Source: Cyathus striatus (taxonomy: Eukaryota > Basidiomycota > Agaricomycetes > Agaricales > Nidulariaceae). From it: a DNA stretch of 64,000 bases. The stretch lies in assembly GCA_025738555.1 (NCBI GenBank), contig JAOVFP010000005.1:2480001-2544000 (forward strand), in the 5' to 3' direction. The notes under the pieces were generated by a model. It worked only from the letters and a program-made list of their open reading frames with translations, had not been told where the DNA came from and searched no databases. Each line of letters starts with the position of its first letter. Position 1 is the first letter of the stretch. A program made the position numbers and the translations under genes. This document shows positions 10,617-21,754 of the stretch, in pieces.

Positions 10617-13600
10617 CAATTATAAGTCATTGTGGACCATGTCTGGACTGGCACCAGTAGTGAGTAAAAATGAAAGTTTATCTTGCTATCAACGTCCGAG
10701 CTCGAGTCATACCGCAGGATTTGATTCGTGTTATTGAAAGGTAATATGCATCATGTGCAGGCTTGGAGTGGGATTATTATTACAACAGGGATGATTCTAA
10801 CATATTGTGTACTGCAGAATACTTTGTAGCAAACGAGGCTGCTATATCCTGTGGTCGAATAAATACATACAATGAAACAATAGTTATAGAGTTGAAGCTT
10901 TGCTTTTCTCTCTCTGTAAACGCTGAAACATAGTTATGTGATCTACAAGTCTGTCAAATAATATATTTCATAATCTTAACGTTTATCGCACTGTAAGACC
11001 AACGTATGTCATCTGATGTCATAAAACCCAAGTGCATCAGTGCGTCCAATGTCAAGCTCCAAGACGAATCCTTATTATGAAATTCTGTTTTTCAAGAAAC
11101 TTTCAATGGAATACCATCCAAACGAAACACAACCGAGCAGTGGTACAACAATCTAATCACCTTATTTGATCTTATCGTCGAGGCTAGGTCGAAGTTATTT
11201 GACTCTGTAGTCTGATATTCCGCTGCCAGACTGACGCGATCGATATAAAGGCTCGGAGTCAGAACACGGAGTGTCGGGACAGTCTAGCTACAATTTCCTA
11301 CGGGCACAGAGGACCGATGAGTGTGCATTCCTGCGTCTGAGAAAGATTGACGCACGAAACCGCCATTGCAATCATCGTTGGTCTCTCTCGTATAGGCTAG
11401 TCACAGGCAGAAGCGAGCTAAAACAAATGAGATAGCAAGTTGAGTTCATTGGAGACTCGGGGAGTACGAGACAGGAATATGTGTGCAAATGGTATTATAA
11501 GTAAAAGACCACCCACTTCCTTCTCATCTTCAACCGTGTAGTAGAAAAGCCAAATGAATGATTCACGACAACTCGAGAGTCAAAACCGACCAACAATTAA
11601 AATTGGAGATTTTATACAATCGCCTTTGCCAATTCAAAGATAAACATACAGAACGTTCAGTCAAGCACAGGTGGAGATGCTCACTGAAGCCTTCTAATCT
11701 TATCCTCACGCAATCTTATCATATAACTGGCACCGAACATGGCCTTGCTTCATACGCACTACGTATTACTATATGCTGGCATACGCAACCGCGAACCGAC
11801 GCAGAGAACATCAGCACGCCGTTCCCTAGACTAAAGCGACTCACTACTCGTGAGTTCCCGGAATTTATGCTGACAGTCATACACTACAGTGATAGCCATA
11901 TGATATATTGCGCTCGTATGCATGATGAGCTAGATACATGCGTGTGGGAGTGGGAGACCACGATGGAGCCATCAAATATGAAGTTCCGTAATCCACTTGC
12001 GCGTGCACAGGAGAAGGACTGTTGACTTCTACGAAGGGGTTGGGCAATTAGAGGGATCCGACTGCGAATGTCGTCATCGCTATTCTTCCTACTTTCCACC
12101 CCATTGTCAGAGAAAAGCGAGAGTGAGCCAGGTTTCGGGGGACAACGAGATCCAGTAGAGTAAAGGGGAGCATGAAGCGAGAGTACGAGGGCGGGGAACC
12201 AAGTATCCCATTTGCACTCCCATACCTAAGCACACCTAGAACTGTAGTGCTTACACAGGAGAAACGATAACGTGCACCACGCCGCCACCGCCGTTTATCA
12301 CTTTGATGTGCACTATTGCAAAGGTAGGGAGTCAGCGAGTGATTCAACAACACACGACTGAGGGGATTGGTAGAGAACATTAACAAAAATGAGGGCTGGC
12401 GCAGAGGCGACGAGAAAAAGATGAGCGGGATACATCTTGCCCTACCTTAGCGAAGCACTTAGGAAAAGGGAAATAATACACACGTATAGTAAAGGGAGAA
12501 AACTCACGTAGAAAGCGACAAGGAGGGGCAAAAAAAGAAGAACATGGCACCTTTCAACACGCAGATTCTATAGCTGACAACGACACTGCCTGCTAGCTGG
12601 TTAATCTAATATACACCAGGGCCTCAGTATCATCAAACCCTCGTACACGAAAGAGAAACGTACAGGTCCAGTAACGCTCGCGTTACTACCAAGCCACACT
12701 CAGGTTCTGATCGGATCACTTCCACAAGGTGCTCTTTCAACCTCTTCCAAAGTTCGTTCCATGTCTTATGAATGAGTTGCTGAGGCCCGAGGATCATGCA
12801 GCAAGTCGGAGGTAAGCGTGTGATGTCATGCTTTTTCCAGTGTCAACACGAGCTTGGTCAAAGCTTGTTCGAAGTAAGGAAAGTAGAACTACTTACTCTT
12901 ACATAGCTCTGTACTTCCACTGTTTTGCGTGATTGTCCGTGAATTATAAAATATCTATATCCTTCCTTGTATAATGACAGGGACAGGCTGACGATAGACG
13001 ATAGCTATAGTATGAGTTCAGCGAGAGGCTCAATACACGGATTCTTGTGACCGTTGAATCAAACCGAGACTGAGTTGACCAAGAGTTGACGTATTGACGT
13101 GACGGATGCTACATATTTGACTTTGTTTGGATCAGATGACAACGACGGTCAACACAACTTCGGTGACTCAAACTCGGACCACTCGGACATGCCAGTGCTC
13201 GAGAGTCGACATCTTGTCGACGTCCCCAACATCTCCCCCATCATCACCCCCGTGCGACTTCTTCGCAGTCAAATGTGATTTCGGTGTAGATGAAATTTAC
13301 TTAGGTTACGTATCTTCCTAGGAACCATCCCGTACAAATAAGGTGAGCGCATATGTACTCTGCCGAGTATGGTCTAGGAGATACGAAAAGGATAGCTAAC
13401 ACGGCAGAACACACCCACTAGCCATATTGTGTACAAATTCACGACATTCGTTTGAAGATGCTCGATTTCCGACTCGGATGTAATTTTCAGCACCTGGCGG
13501 TGTCTCATGGTTTGCATATTATTCTCTTCGAACACCTTAGACAGGCCTAAATCGGGTTCATGTAAATATGGTACATCCCGATTTTTGTAACAATTAGAAT

Positions 13601-14861
13601 ATGCCATAAAATATGTAATGTGTCAGATGCATTAGAAAATTCTAAATTGGGTAATACATCTGCTTATTGTTCCAATTGTTTCGTGCCGATTTTACCTGTG
13701 CAACATGAACCGAGCCTCCGAAAATTTTCCAATTGGCCTAGGAACGGATGGGATCATGGATCTTATTGAAAATATTGTGCATGGATTGGTCAGTTTTCCT
13801 ATTCTTGCACATATTCTAGATTTGCCCACACATCAGTCAGATAACATATTTTAATAACTATTCTAATTGTTAAGTAAATCGGGTTGTACCATATTCACAG
13901 CGATCCGATCCACCCTTGTCTGAGGTGGAAGAGCTCACCTCATTTCTTATCATTTCGGCAAATTTCCGATTATCAGGTTCATCATGTATGCCGCCACACC
14001 CGGCTCGTTATATCTATGCAGCTAGATTCCAACAATATGGTCCCCCTCACGCCGCATTGATTCTTGCCACCATAGGAAACATATCATTAGGCGATCGCAC
14101 TGAATGCGAGGAAAACTATCCATCGTGTGCAACGTCTAACGTGAATATAATACTATATAATAGCTGGCGCCTGGAGCTGTGTGCAGCTGGGAATATTTAA
14201 CGATGACATGGGAATAACTTCTGATTATAATCAATATCGTGAATCTTCGTAATCAGAATACTAATACATAGTAAAAGTACTAGTAATGCCAGCGCTGTAA
14301 CGAAGCATATCATGTAGCATCGTTATCAAGGACCAGAAGCCTCAACACGTCCTGGAATGGGACACAGCTACTCAGGGAAGCTTTGAATCCGGTTTAAGTG
14401 AGTCCGAGTATAATAATAAATGCACGACAAGATAAGTTATTAAATTAATTACTTGCCGCTCGTACAATCAGAAAAATAAGTACACCAATTTAATTTAATT
14501 TGTGTTGTACAATTCATGATATGAGGCAATATTTTACGAGCTTGATATCAAAAGATGAAAGTTATAGGCAACACCGAAAGCTAGGAAAACTATATGTAAT
14601 TGGGTAGTATCAATCATGTGCACCGTCTAACCCGAATATAACTTTAAATAGCTGGCGCCCGAGTCTGCACGCAGCTGGGAATAATTAACAATGACATGGG
14701 AATAACCACATTGGCAATATCATGGTCTTCGTGACTGTACAGCAACGTATAGCCTTGCCCCAACGACTTTCAATCTTGCCATTACTACAATACCATCGAC
14801 ATACAAGTGAGTTCACAGGATCCTCTTTCATCCTACCAAAGTTGCAGCCTGTCTTAAGTCA
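10617..14861. other. Unit 2 spacer
   Basis: CpG returns to normal density here. The spacer holds the shared box (near 12320), the 'ttcggtgtagatgaaatttac' segment (13275-13400) that matches 26440-26600 downstream of the kinase relic, and the doubled upstream region at 14110-14720. Open frames such as 11558-12025 and 13916-14200 overlap segments that are not open in the other units, so they are not called. Confidence 0.6.
14110..14720 (+). repeat. Tandemly doubled upstream region of FB3
   Basis: Two copies of about 110 bases, some 470 bases apart: 14110-14220 and 14583-14706. Both contain 'ggaaaactat', 'gtgcaacgtctaac'/'gtgcaccgtctaac', 'tagctggcgcc', 'cagctgggaata' and 'tgacatgggaataac'. The 'tagctggcgcctg' core also occurs upstream of FB4 (about 21473) and FB5 (about 26948), so it is a shared promoter-proximal element of the family. 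Confidence 0.75.
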
Positions 14862-16745
14862 ATGACAGGCATGAAAACCTCATTCCAGCAATACCTCGGT
14901 ACCAACCATGTTCCCTCACTCTTCGAGGCAAGACAAATCCAAGACTTCTTAGATATCTCGTCTAAAGAAGTCCATGCCATCGATGCAGAAATTAACCAGC
15001 TTCAACATCAGTTGGAACTTCTGCAGGCCAAACGACGGGAAATATCCGACCTAGCCGAACAGCATCGCGCTTTGATATCACCCGTTCGGAGGCTCAGCCG
15101 TGATATCCTTGAGGCGATTTTTCTAGCATGTCTTCCAACAGATCGCAACCCCTGTATGAGTGCCACAGAAGCACCTATGCTGTTAACACGAATCAGCAGC
15201 TCTTGGAGGAATGTTGCTCACTCGACACCGCGGTTGTGGGCAGCTATTCACATTGCATTTCCTGGCATCGATAACCAAAGTTATCCATATACTGCCCGGA
15301 GCTATCTTACGGTGCGTGAAGCTCAGCTGCACCTCAAACTCAATCAGCTCGAAACTGGTATAAAGGAGTGGCTAGAGCATACAGGTGCATGTCCGCTATC
15401 TATATCTATTTACCAGAGTCATAACTGGGGCCAACCTATGGTTAGCCACCTTCCATTGGCTGGACTGGCCTATGGCAATCTCATTGATAAATATCGGGAA
15501 TTATATTCATCTTTCATTAGAAACACTATAGTGCCATACATCAAACGTTGGCATGACATTGACATGTATGTCAATGCAAGCACATTAAACGATCTATTCG
15601 CGAGTGGCCCGGATGGTCTGACAGCTAAATGCACGACAATGCTAAAGAACGTCCATATTGGTGTCAATACCACTCCTGTTCAGAATATAGAATCGGTGAA
15701 ACATTGGAAGGAAATTGTTGGCCTTCTACCTTCACAGGTTATTACTGCTGCAATTAGCGGTATTGGCGTCAGCTCTGCAGACTTCTCTTCGACCCCAAAA
15801 CATGTCTGGAGACAACTTACTGAACTGAACCTAGAACTGCATCCGGTTGACTATATTCCAGTTAATCTACGTGATTTTTCATCTGCGGTTTTATGTCACT
15901 GCCTGGCATTGAAGATATTGAAGTTGATTATAGCACCAGTCGATCCTAACAGGGGTATCAGTGATACTAATACATGGCCGCATACCATGGTAGATATTTC
16001 ACTTCACCATTTGGTCATGCTAAGCCTGTCACTATCATCGTTAACCGACACCATGGAATTTGTCAAACATTTTTATCTCCCTTCCATTCAGCAGATCGAT
16101 TTCGAGTTTTCGGGATACCATGCCAGGACTTTACCAGGTGGCATACAGGTTGAAGATATATTAAAGATGGCATTGAGAGCTAGTGGAGGTAGTGTATCAT
16201 TAGGGCTTTATAGGCCATATTGGATATCATCATCTGCTCAAATGCTGCACATCCTCCAGAACATACCATATTTAACAAGTCTGGTGATTGCCTCGACCAG
16301 CATAAAGCATGATAAATGGTCAATACCATACCAGCCTTCTCAGTTTTACAGTATCCTAAATGACGGCCTTTTGTCTGCTCTGTCACCTGCAGGGAAAGAA
16401 TATTCTGAAATCATTTGTCCACAGCTAGAGGTGCTCGAATGCGACTCTAACCTTGTGACGGAAATAACGGAGCAGGGATTAAGAGACTTTGTGCAAGCGC
16501 GTAGACAGGCAAATCTCAGGGATCAACGCGTCGTTCCTCTTCGGAAGTTGTGCATATCTATCAATGATTATAAACAAGATGTGCCGGTGGATGAAGAGGT
16601 ATCATTAGGAGAGGATTCTGCTGTATATTTCAGGAAGCATGAAGATTACTCACTTTCTCCTTGGATGGGGTTAGAAGTCCAGACGCACAAGAAGTTGCAA
16701 ACCGCACGCTCTGCCCTCGACAAGGTGATTTACACGAAACTATAA
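14862..16745 (+). CDS. FB3: F-box protein with coiled coil, 627 aa, intact
   Basis: Probably a substrate-receptor subunit of an SCF-type ubiquitin ligase, judged only from the motif. Residues about 36-70 form a heptad-like coiled coil (EINQLQ.QLELLQAKRREI). Residues about 72-130 carry the Agaricomycete F-box pattern: SPVRRLSRDIL..IF..CLP, then AP.LL..ISS.WR..A, then TPRLWAAIHI. The remaining ~490 residues contain repeated 'LxxLxLxL' strings like a degenerate leucine-rich repeat region, the usual target-binding part. The frame has no introns. The ATG corresponds to the second in-frame Met of FB4 and FB5, because the upstream ATG-TCT of those copies is changed to CTG-TCT here. Substrate is unknown. 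Long minus-strand frames inside are shadows. Confidence 0.88.
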   Translation: MTGMKTSFQQYLGTNHVPSLFEARQIQDFLDISSKEVHAIDAEINQLQHQLELLQAKRREISDLAEQHRALISPVRRLSRDILEAIFLACLPTDRNPCMSATEAPMLLTRISSSWRNVAHSTPRLWAAIHIAFPGIDNQSYPYTARSYLTVREAQLHLKLNQLETGIKEWLEHTGACPLSISIYQSHNWGQPMVSHLPLAGLAYGNLIDKYRELYSSFIRNTIVPYIKRWHDIDMYVNASTLNDLFASGPDGLTAKCTTMLKNVHIGVNTTPVQNIESVKHWKEIVGLLPSQVITAAISGIGVSSADFSSTPKHVWRQLTELNLELHPVDYIPVNLRDFSSAVLCHCLALKILKLIIAPVDPNRGISDTNTWPHTMVDISLHHLVMLSLSLSSLTDTMEFVKHFYLPSIQQIDFEFSGYHARTLPGGIQVEDILKMALRASGGSVSLGLYRPYWISSSAQMLHILQNIPYLTSLVIASTSIKHDKWSIPYQPSQFYSILNDGLLSALSPAGKEYSEIICPQLEVLECDSNLVTEITEQGLRDFVQARRQANLRDQRVVPLRKLCISINDYKQDVPVDEEVSLGEDSAVYFRKHEDYSLSPWMGLEVQTHKKLQTARSALDKVIYTKL

Positions 16746-19139
16746 TAATTATAAATAGTTAGTTTGCGTGTGTCAAGTAATGAATTATTTCTATAGCTAC
16801 AATCGTCTTCACAATCTTGTGCCTGCCCTGTCACTTACAATGCATTTATTTTGATTCAGAAAACTCTCTGGAGGATACTACACCGGATCTATGTGCTTTT
16901 CAGTGACGATGCCCGTATCAATATTTCATTGGATGGTTTCTGTCTGAGACCTGAAATGGAGTTGTCATATAAAGTTGGCGAAGCTGAGTACTAACCGAGG
17001 CCCCGTTGCCTCACCATTTAGGGTGCTTTACTGTGTACTGATACCGACATGGTTAAGCACAAATCTCATTAGCGTGTTCCGCGTAGTCAACCATACATGA
17101 TACTTACCGCCGAGGGCCCGTACTAGTCAATTTATTCTTGAGCTTGCGTTTAACTTCTATATTATTATCTCTAGCGAATACATAGCAGTGTAGATGGGAA
17201 GGGTAAAGAACTTGGACAGGAACAAGTGAACAAATAGTATTATTAGTAAAGGCAATGGACTTCCTTCCAATCTTTAACTATGCAGTAAAAAGCCAACTCG
17301 GAGTATCATGTAATGCGTGTCACGACGACTCGAAACTGACAATCAGAACTGGAGATTTTATACAATCGTAATCACCAACTCGAAGAAAACTGCTGAAAGT
17401 TCAGTCGAGAAGCTCACTTAAGCCATTTCTCTTCTGGCAGTAGGCCCCCTTCAAGTTTCATTCTAATTCTGCCCAGTCAAAATTCGAGTTCCGAGTCCTT
17501 ACTCTTTACTTATACACCATGCACAGCCGCAGACTGACACACGGAACACCAACACCTCCTGTAAGCTAATGCGACTCGCGATTACGAATTTGAGTGTTTC
17601 CGGGAGTTGGACTCACAGAGTATCAGATGAACTTTCGGAGGGCCAATGTCTTATGCTGTATCAAGTTATGTGATATGGTAAGCTAGATACATGTGCGAGG
17701 GAGGGGGGGACCATGACGGAGCCATTGACTTTGAAGTTCAGTAACTACCTGTGCGTGCATACCCACGTCTGAGAGAGAACGTTTACGATAGGGTTCGGGC
17801 AATTGGAGGGATCGAACATCCGATGTCGCTGCTATTCTTCCTTTTATCCCCACCATGCATCATAGAAAATATAGCACGGAATGGCAGCGAGCCAGGACTC
17901 AAGATGCGGCAAGTTCCGCCGACGTATCGGGGAGCAGAAGACAGAGTATGGGGGCGCTGTAACTAAGCTCATGCCTATACCCATACCGTTACCGTTTGTA
18001 CATGTGAAGCGTAAAGGTGCACTATGGTGCCGTTCGCTTATCCCGTTGACATGGACTATAGCAAAGGTAAGGAGTCAGTGAGCCGCTCAACCACGCACGA
18101 ATGACAGGAAAGGTGGAGAGGATAAACAATTGAGAAGGCTGGCGCAGAGACAACGAGCGAAAAGAGGAGAGGGTTCGTTTCACTCCACCGCAGGGAAAGA
18201 AAAGGAAGTAGATAGGAAAAGAAGGAAAGGAATACGCGCGTATAGTAAAGCGAGAAAGTGGAGGACAGAAGAGAGTCGGGGGGGACAAGAGAGGAAACGC
18301 ACCGTTCGACCCGCGGATTCTACTGCTCGCATTGATACCCCTGGGCCTCGCTGGCAGGGTATCCAACACACAACCTCAGCACCATCGAAACCCCCCGCAC
18401 GAAACAGAAACGTGTCCAGCAACACTCGGGTCCCCCCCTTCGCAGACGTGGTTCATGAGTAAGTAGCTGAGGGCCGTGCAGGAGTAGCGGGAGGCGAGCA
18501 TGTAGGGCTATACTTTCTGCAAGCACAACAATGTCAGTACTCCGCTTTTGGAGAAAGAAGCACAGAGGGGATAAGGCAAGGGAGAGAGGGAAAGGACAGG
18601 GGAGGTAGGAGATGGGGAAGGGAGGGAGAGAGAAGGACATACGGTAGGATTAGCCCAGGCAGCTCCCTCGTGGCGCATAGTTGGAATAATACGGCGGCAG
18701 AGGCGATCCCAGAATCTGCATATGTAACGACACGTATCACGCTACCGCAAACACAGCAATTGTGCTCATCAATGACAATAGTGGGAGGGGTACACTTGCA
18801 TTTGAGGTGAGTAGGCTTCCCAACACACACTGATGCCTCTAAACCAGCAGATGTAGGTTTGAAGCAAGCAAAAGGTACCAGAGTTGCACCGGAGAAACGA
18901 AGAAACTGGAACTGTTTCTACGAAACACGTCTCTTCACGCTGTAATTCGACGCTGCACTAGTGGAGTATGGGGACGTATCCATCCTTGGAGCATGGTATG
19001 GGATAGCCTAATCGATATGAGTTGGATATAAGTTCGTTAAAGGCAAGTTGAAGGGGGGATCTTGAGGGGAATGAGTCAGAATAACATTGACAGCTCTTGT
19101 TTGCCTTCGTTAGGATTACTTAGATGTCTTCGACCTTGA
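16746..19139. other. Unit 3 spacer, first part
   Basis: Paralogous to the spacers after FB2, FB4 and FB5, with the shared box near 18057 and 'gattttatacaatcg' near 17355. Overlapping open frames on both strands at 17750-18830 are purine/pyrimidine-rich and not conserved as frames in the other units. No gene is called. Confidence 0.6.
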
Positions 19140-19803
19140 GAAGCATGACATATATAGTGCATTATGAGTTCGATCCTCATGCTGTCGCTTTTATTCACGA
19201 GGCTTACCATACTTTTGTTAGAAATGGATATTAATTGTTTATTCCTTTATTTCTCTTTTACCTATATTTACGTAATCATTCTACTTCCCTTTTTATACGA
19301 AAACTTCACGTTCACGCACCTCAGTCCGTTACACTCTGACTGAGGTGAGTATCCTTATATTTATTCCTACCTACGTACTTACTAATGTACCATAGACGCT
19401 TACCTGCGTCTATCTCTAGGATCTCGGTTCTTGACAACTTTTGCCTTATCACGATTTTCGTAGCTGTGCTAACTGTGCATCCAAGTGCATCAAGGTTTTC
19501 TCAGATCCTATTACTTATGTGAGTCCCCGTCAATTCCCGAGACGACAACTCAGTGAGTGCTAACACCGTACTATATAGCTACTGTCTTTGTTTCTAGGCA
19601 AGTTCATGCGGAGATGTAAATTTTAAAAGCTGCATTCGAAAATAATACAGATAAGTATATAAGTATGTTTAAAATGCGACCCAACGAACTTCAAATATCT
19701 TCCATTCCCATTCGACTTACTGCAAAGTAAGCTCTGTTTCTACAATATTATGTGTATCAACATCGATAAAACCCTCAAATGTAGACTGAATATACGACTA
19801 ACC

Positions 19804-19974
19804 TTATGGGCAGCTGGTACCACCGCAAATCCACTCCCCAGCAAGTTTATGGCAAGTGCACCCGCGAGCCTCAAGCTCAGCCATGGAAGGATTGGGATTG
19901 GGACTAGGCATAGCATGTGCACCGAGAGAGAAGAAGGTGAGGGCAACAGAAATGAGAGCGATGGTGAACTTCAT
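19804..19974 (-). CDS. Small secreted cysteine-rich peptide, 56 aa
   Basis: A 56-residue precursor: signal peptide about residues 1-21 (MKF, hydrophobic core, ending A-H-A), a Pro/Asn/Ser-rich linker (residues 22-37), then an 18-residue tail with four cysteines in the spacing C-X-C-X8-C-X4-C, with W-I-C-G-G in the middle. I chose the Met at 19974 rather than the in-frame ATG at 20013 because only the former puts the signal sequence at the N-terminus. A TATA-like run (20031-20041, minus) lies about 60 bases upstream. It sits antisense to the F-box array in a segment unique to unit 3. The family is not one I can name; small secreted cysteine-rich proteins are common in mushrooms and some act as signals or effectors. 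Function unknown. Confidence 0.65.
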   Translation of the reverse strand: MKFTIALISVALTFFSLGAHAMPSPNPNPSMAELEARGCTCHKLAGEWICGGTSCP

Positions 19975-20030
19975 TATGAATGAGGTGTTGATGTCGATAC
20001 GGATACTTTCCAACTGGGAAGAACCCTGCG

Positions 20031-20041
20031 TATTTTATATA
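20031..20041 (-). promoter_or_regulatory. TATA-like box of the secreted-peptide gene
   Basis: On the minus strand the run reads TATATAAAATA, about 57 bases upstream of the chosen ATG at 19974. The spacing allows a short 5' leader and supports that start. Confidence 0.5.
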
Positions 20042-20869
20042 TCTTCAATATTTGGAGGTTTACCGCATCAGCACATGCAGATCAGTTTATCAGTGACTAC
20101 TATCGTTCTCTATCGTTTCGTGTGTATCACGACTGACCCCTTTCAGGACGAAGATCACTGGAGCAGGATGATGATCCACAGTGCAAATCATGTGTACCCC
20201 GCTCTCACCATGTGCGTATTTGATGGAGATTTCGAGCAGATTAGAGGTCTCATTACGATGCTCGCCATGATTATACGGAATATATACACTGATTCTTCCT
20301 ATGTTCTAGCACCGTTCGGTGAATGACAGAATCCGGGATACATGGTACTATCGGCACCATGACCAGGCCATTCACTGCCATTCAGGCACCGCAATTCTGA
20401 ATCATGACGAGGTTTAAGGAACACGGATACAAGATTTATTAGCGGTAAAATATTGTGATCTAATCACCACATGTAATGAGTGCTTAATATTATTTCTGCA
20501 CAGTACAAAGAGTTGGCAAAGAGTTTATCTTGAAGATGTCCGGACCCACGGATCCTTTCGAGAGATAACAGGAACGAGTCAGAACGGCCAAGGAATGACA
20601 TACACAATGCTTTTCGTTTGTCCTTCCGTTCGACTACTTTCGTTGAATATAGTTGACAAACTTGAAGGTAATGAGTAATCTTGTACAGCGCTATCAGCTC
20701 ACGAGTCTATCCTTCCCCATCAGTATGATATTTTATTCGGGATATACTGCCAAAATGTCTCCCAACCGTCTTCAAATGATGATTATACAGCTACTAAATC
20801 TCTGAGCTCGGTACACGCAAGGGATGGCTAATTCTTCCCAGCGTTCATCACATCCTTCTATGACTCGTA

Positions 20870-21240
20870 TTAAAACGGTCCAATCTCGAAGACCAAAATA
20901 CGGAAGCTTGTGCTTAACGTAACCTTTCTAGTAAGTAGGTTTAACGTTGGACGCCGATAAGCCTTACGATCTTCATCTTCATCAACGGTGACGCAGCCGG
21001 CGATGTGATAGAGCATATCTCCGTACACGATGATTGGAGGCTCCTCGAATTAGATTTACAAATCTTCGTTGGAGCGATTTAAAAAGGATATCTACCATGG
21101 CGGAATACACCCACCAGACAATCGTTAACTAGGACGCGGTTTTCAGTTTTGCTATTATTAGGTCTTCCACAAATCTCGACACCTCAGCCCAGTTCGTTGT
21201 ACTTACTAGTGTCACAATCTCATTACAACAGTGGCCGTCC
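20870..21240 (+). pseudogene. Second remnant of the APH-like kinase gene
   Basis: Matches the kinase relic of unit 4: 'cggaagcttg', 'ggcgatgtgatagagcatat' and, after a deletion, 'aaaaggatatctaccatggcg' and 'tattattaggtcttccaca' correspond to 25768-25925 and 26545-26640. The part with the catalytic HGD and DWEY motifs is missing, apparently by a deletion at about 21060-21075. No open frame remains. Confidence 0.6.
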
Positions 21241-21754
21241 TTGTATCACCTTGACCCTAGTCATCAGAAACAACGCGTCCTGCCAGTGGAGAGGGCACAG
21301 CTGTTGAGGTAATCCTTTACTCTCGCTTAAGCCCATCAGTACGTTTGACGCTTCTCAGGAACAAGGGCTACGATGATCGTATTACTATAATACTTACTGC
21401 TCATGAAAATAACACGATTATTTTGATTCACTGATGTAAGTATCCTTCATGTACGGCGGCGCCTAATAAAAATAGCTGGCGCCTGGAGTTGGTGGTCACA
21501 ACCTAGTGATTACAATCAACTTCTTGACAGCCTTGCACAGCAGCATACAGCAATTGTCAATCGTGTGATTATCGACGTACAAGTGGGCTCAGCGTAGGTC
21601 CTCTTTCATCTTTCCAACTTGCTACTCTCCGTTATCGTGAAGGCTGTACAGCAGTGTGCAGCAACTATCGACTTTCTTGCGGTCACCGTGACAACGATAG
21701 TATCGACGTACAGGTGAGTTCATAAGACTCTCCTCTATTGTTCTTCACACTTGC
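21241..21754 (+). other. Upstream region of FB4 with doubled leader
   Basis: Contains the shared 'aataaaaatagctggcgcct' element (about 21465-21485) and two copies of the 5' leader. One is at 21530-21615 ('cagcaattgtcaatcg', 'tcgacgtacaagtgggctca') and one at 21650-21735 ('cagcaactatcgact', 'tcgacgtacaggtgagttca'). The second copy is the one next to the ATG. 'CAGGTGAGTTC' in it resembles a splice donor, so a 5'-UTR intron is possible. Confidence 0.55.

Larger units (their letters stand above)
19140..20730. other. Extra segment present only in unit 3
   Basis: The other units run from the 'ttaggattagatgac' string to the 'ctcccaa.tggcttcaaa' string within about 200-700 bases; in unit 3 they are about 1.6 kb apart. 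The inserted stretch holds the small secreted-peptide gene (19804-19974, minus). I found no terminal repeats or target duplication, so how it arrived is open. Confidence 0.5.

Noticed and set aside
11558..12025. 155-codon + frame in the unit 2 spacer.
   Set aside because: The matching stretches in the other units are not open, and no domain is recognisable.
15470..16386. Minus-strand open frames inside FB3 (also inside FB4 and FB5 at matching places).
   Set aside because: They lie antisense to a conserved coding frame and recur only because the paralogues are similar.
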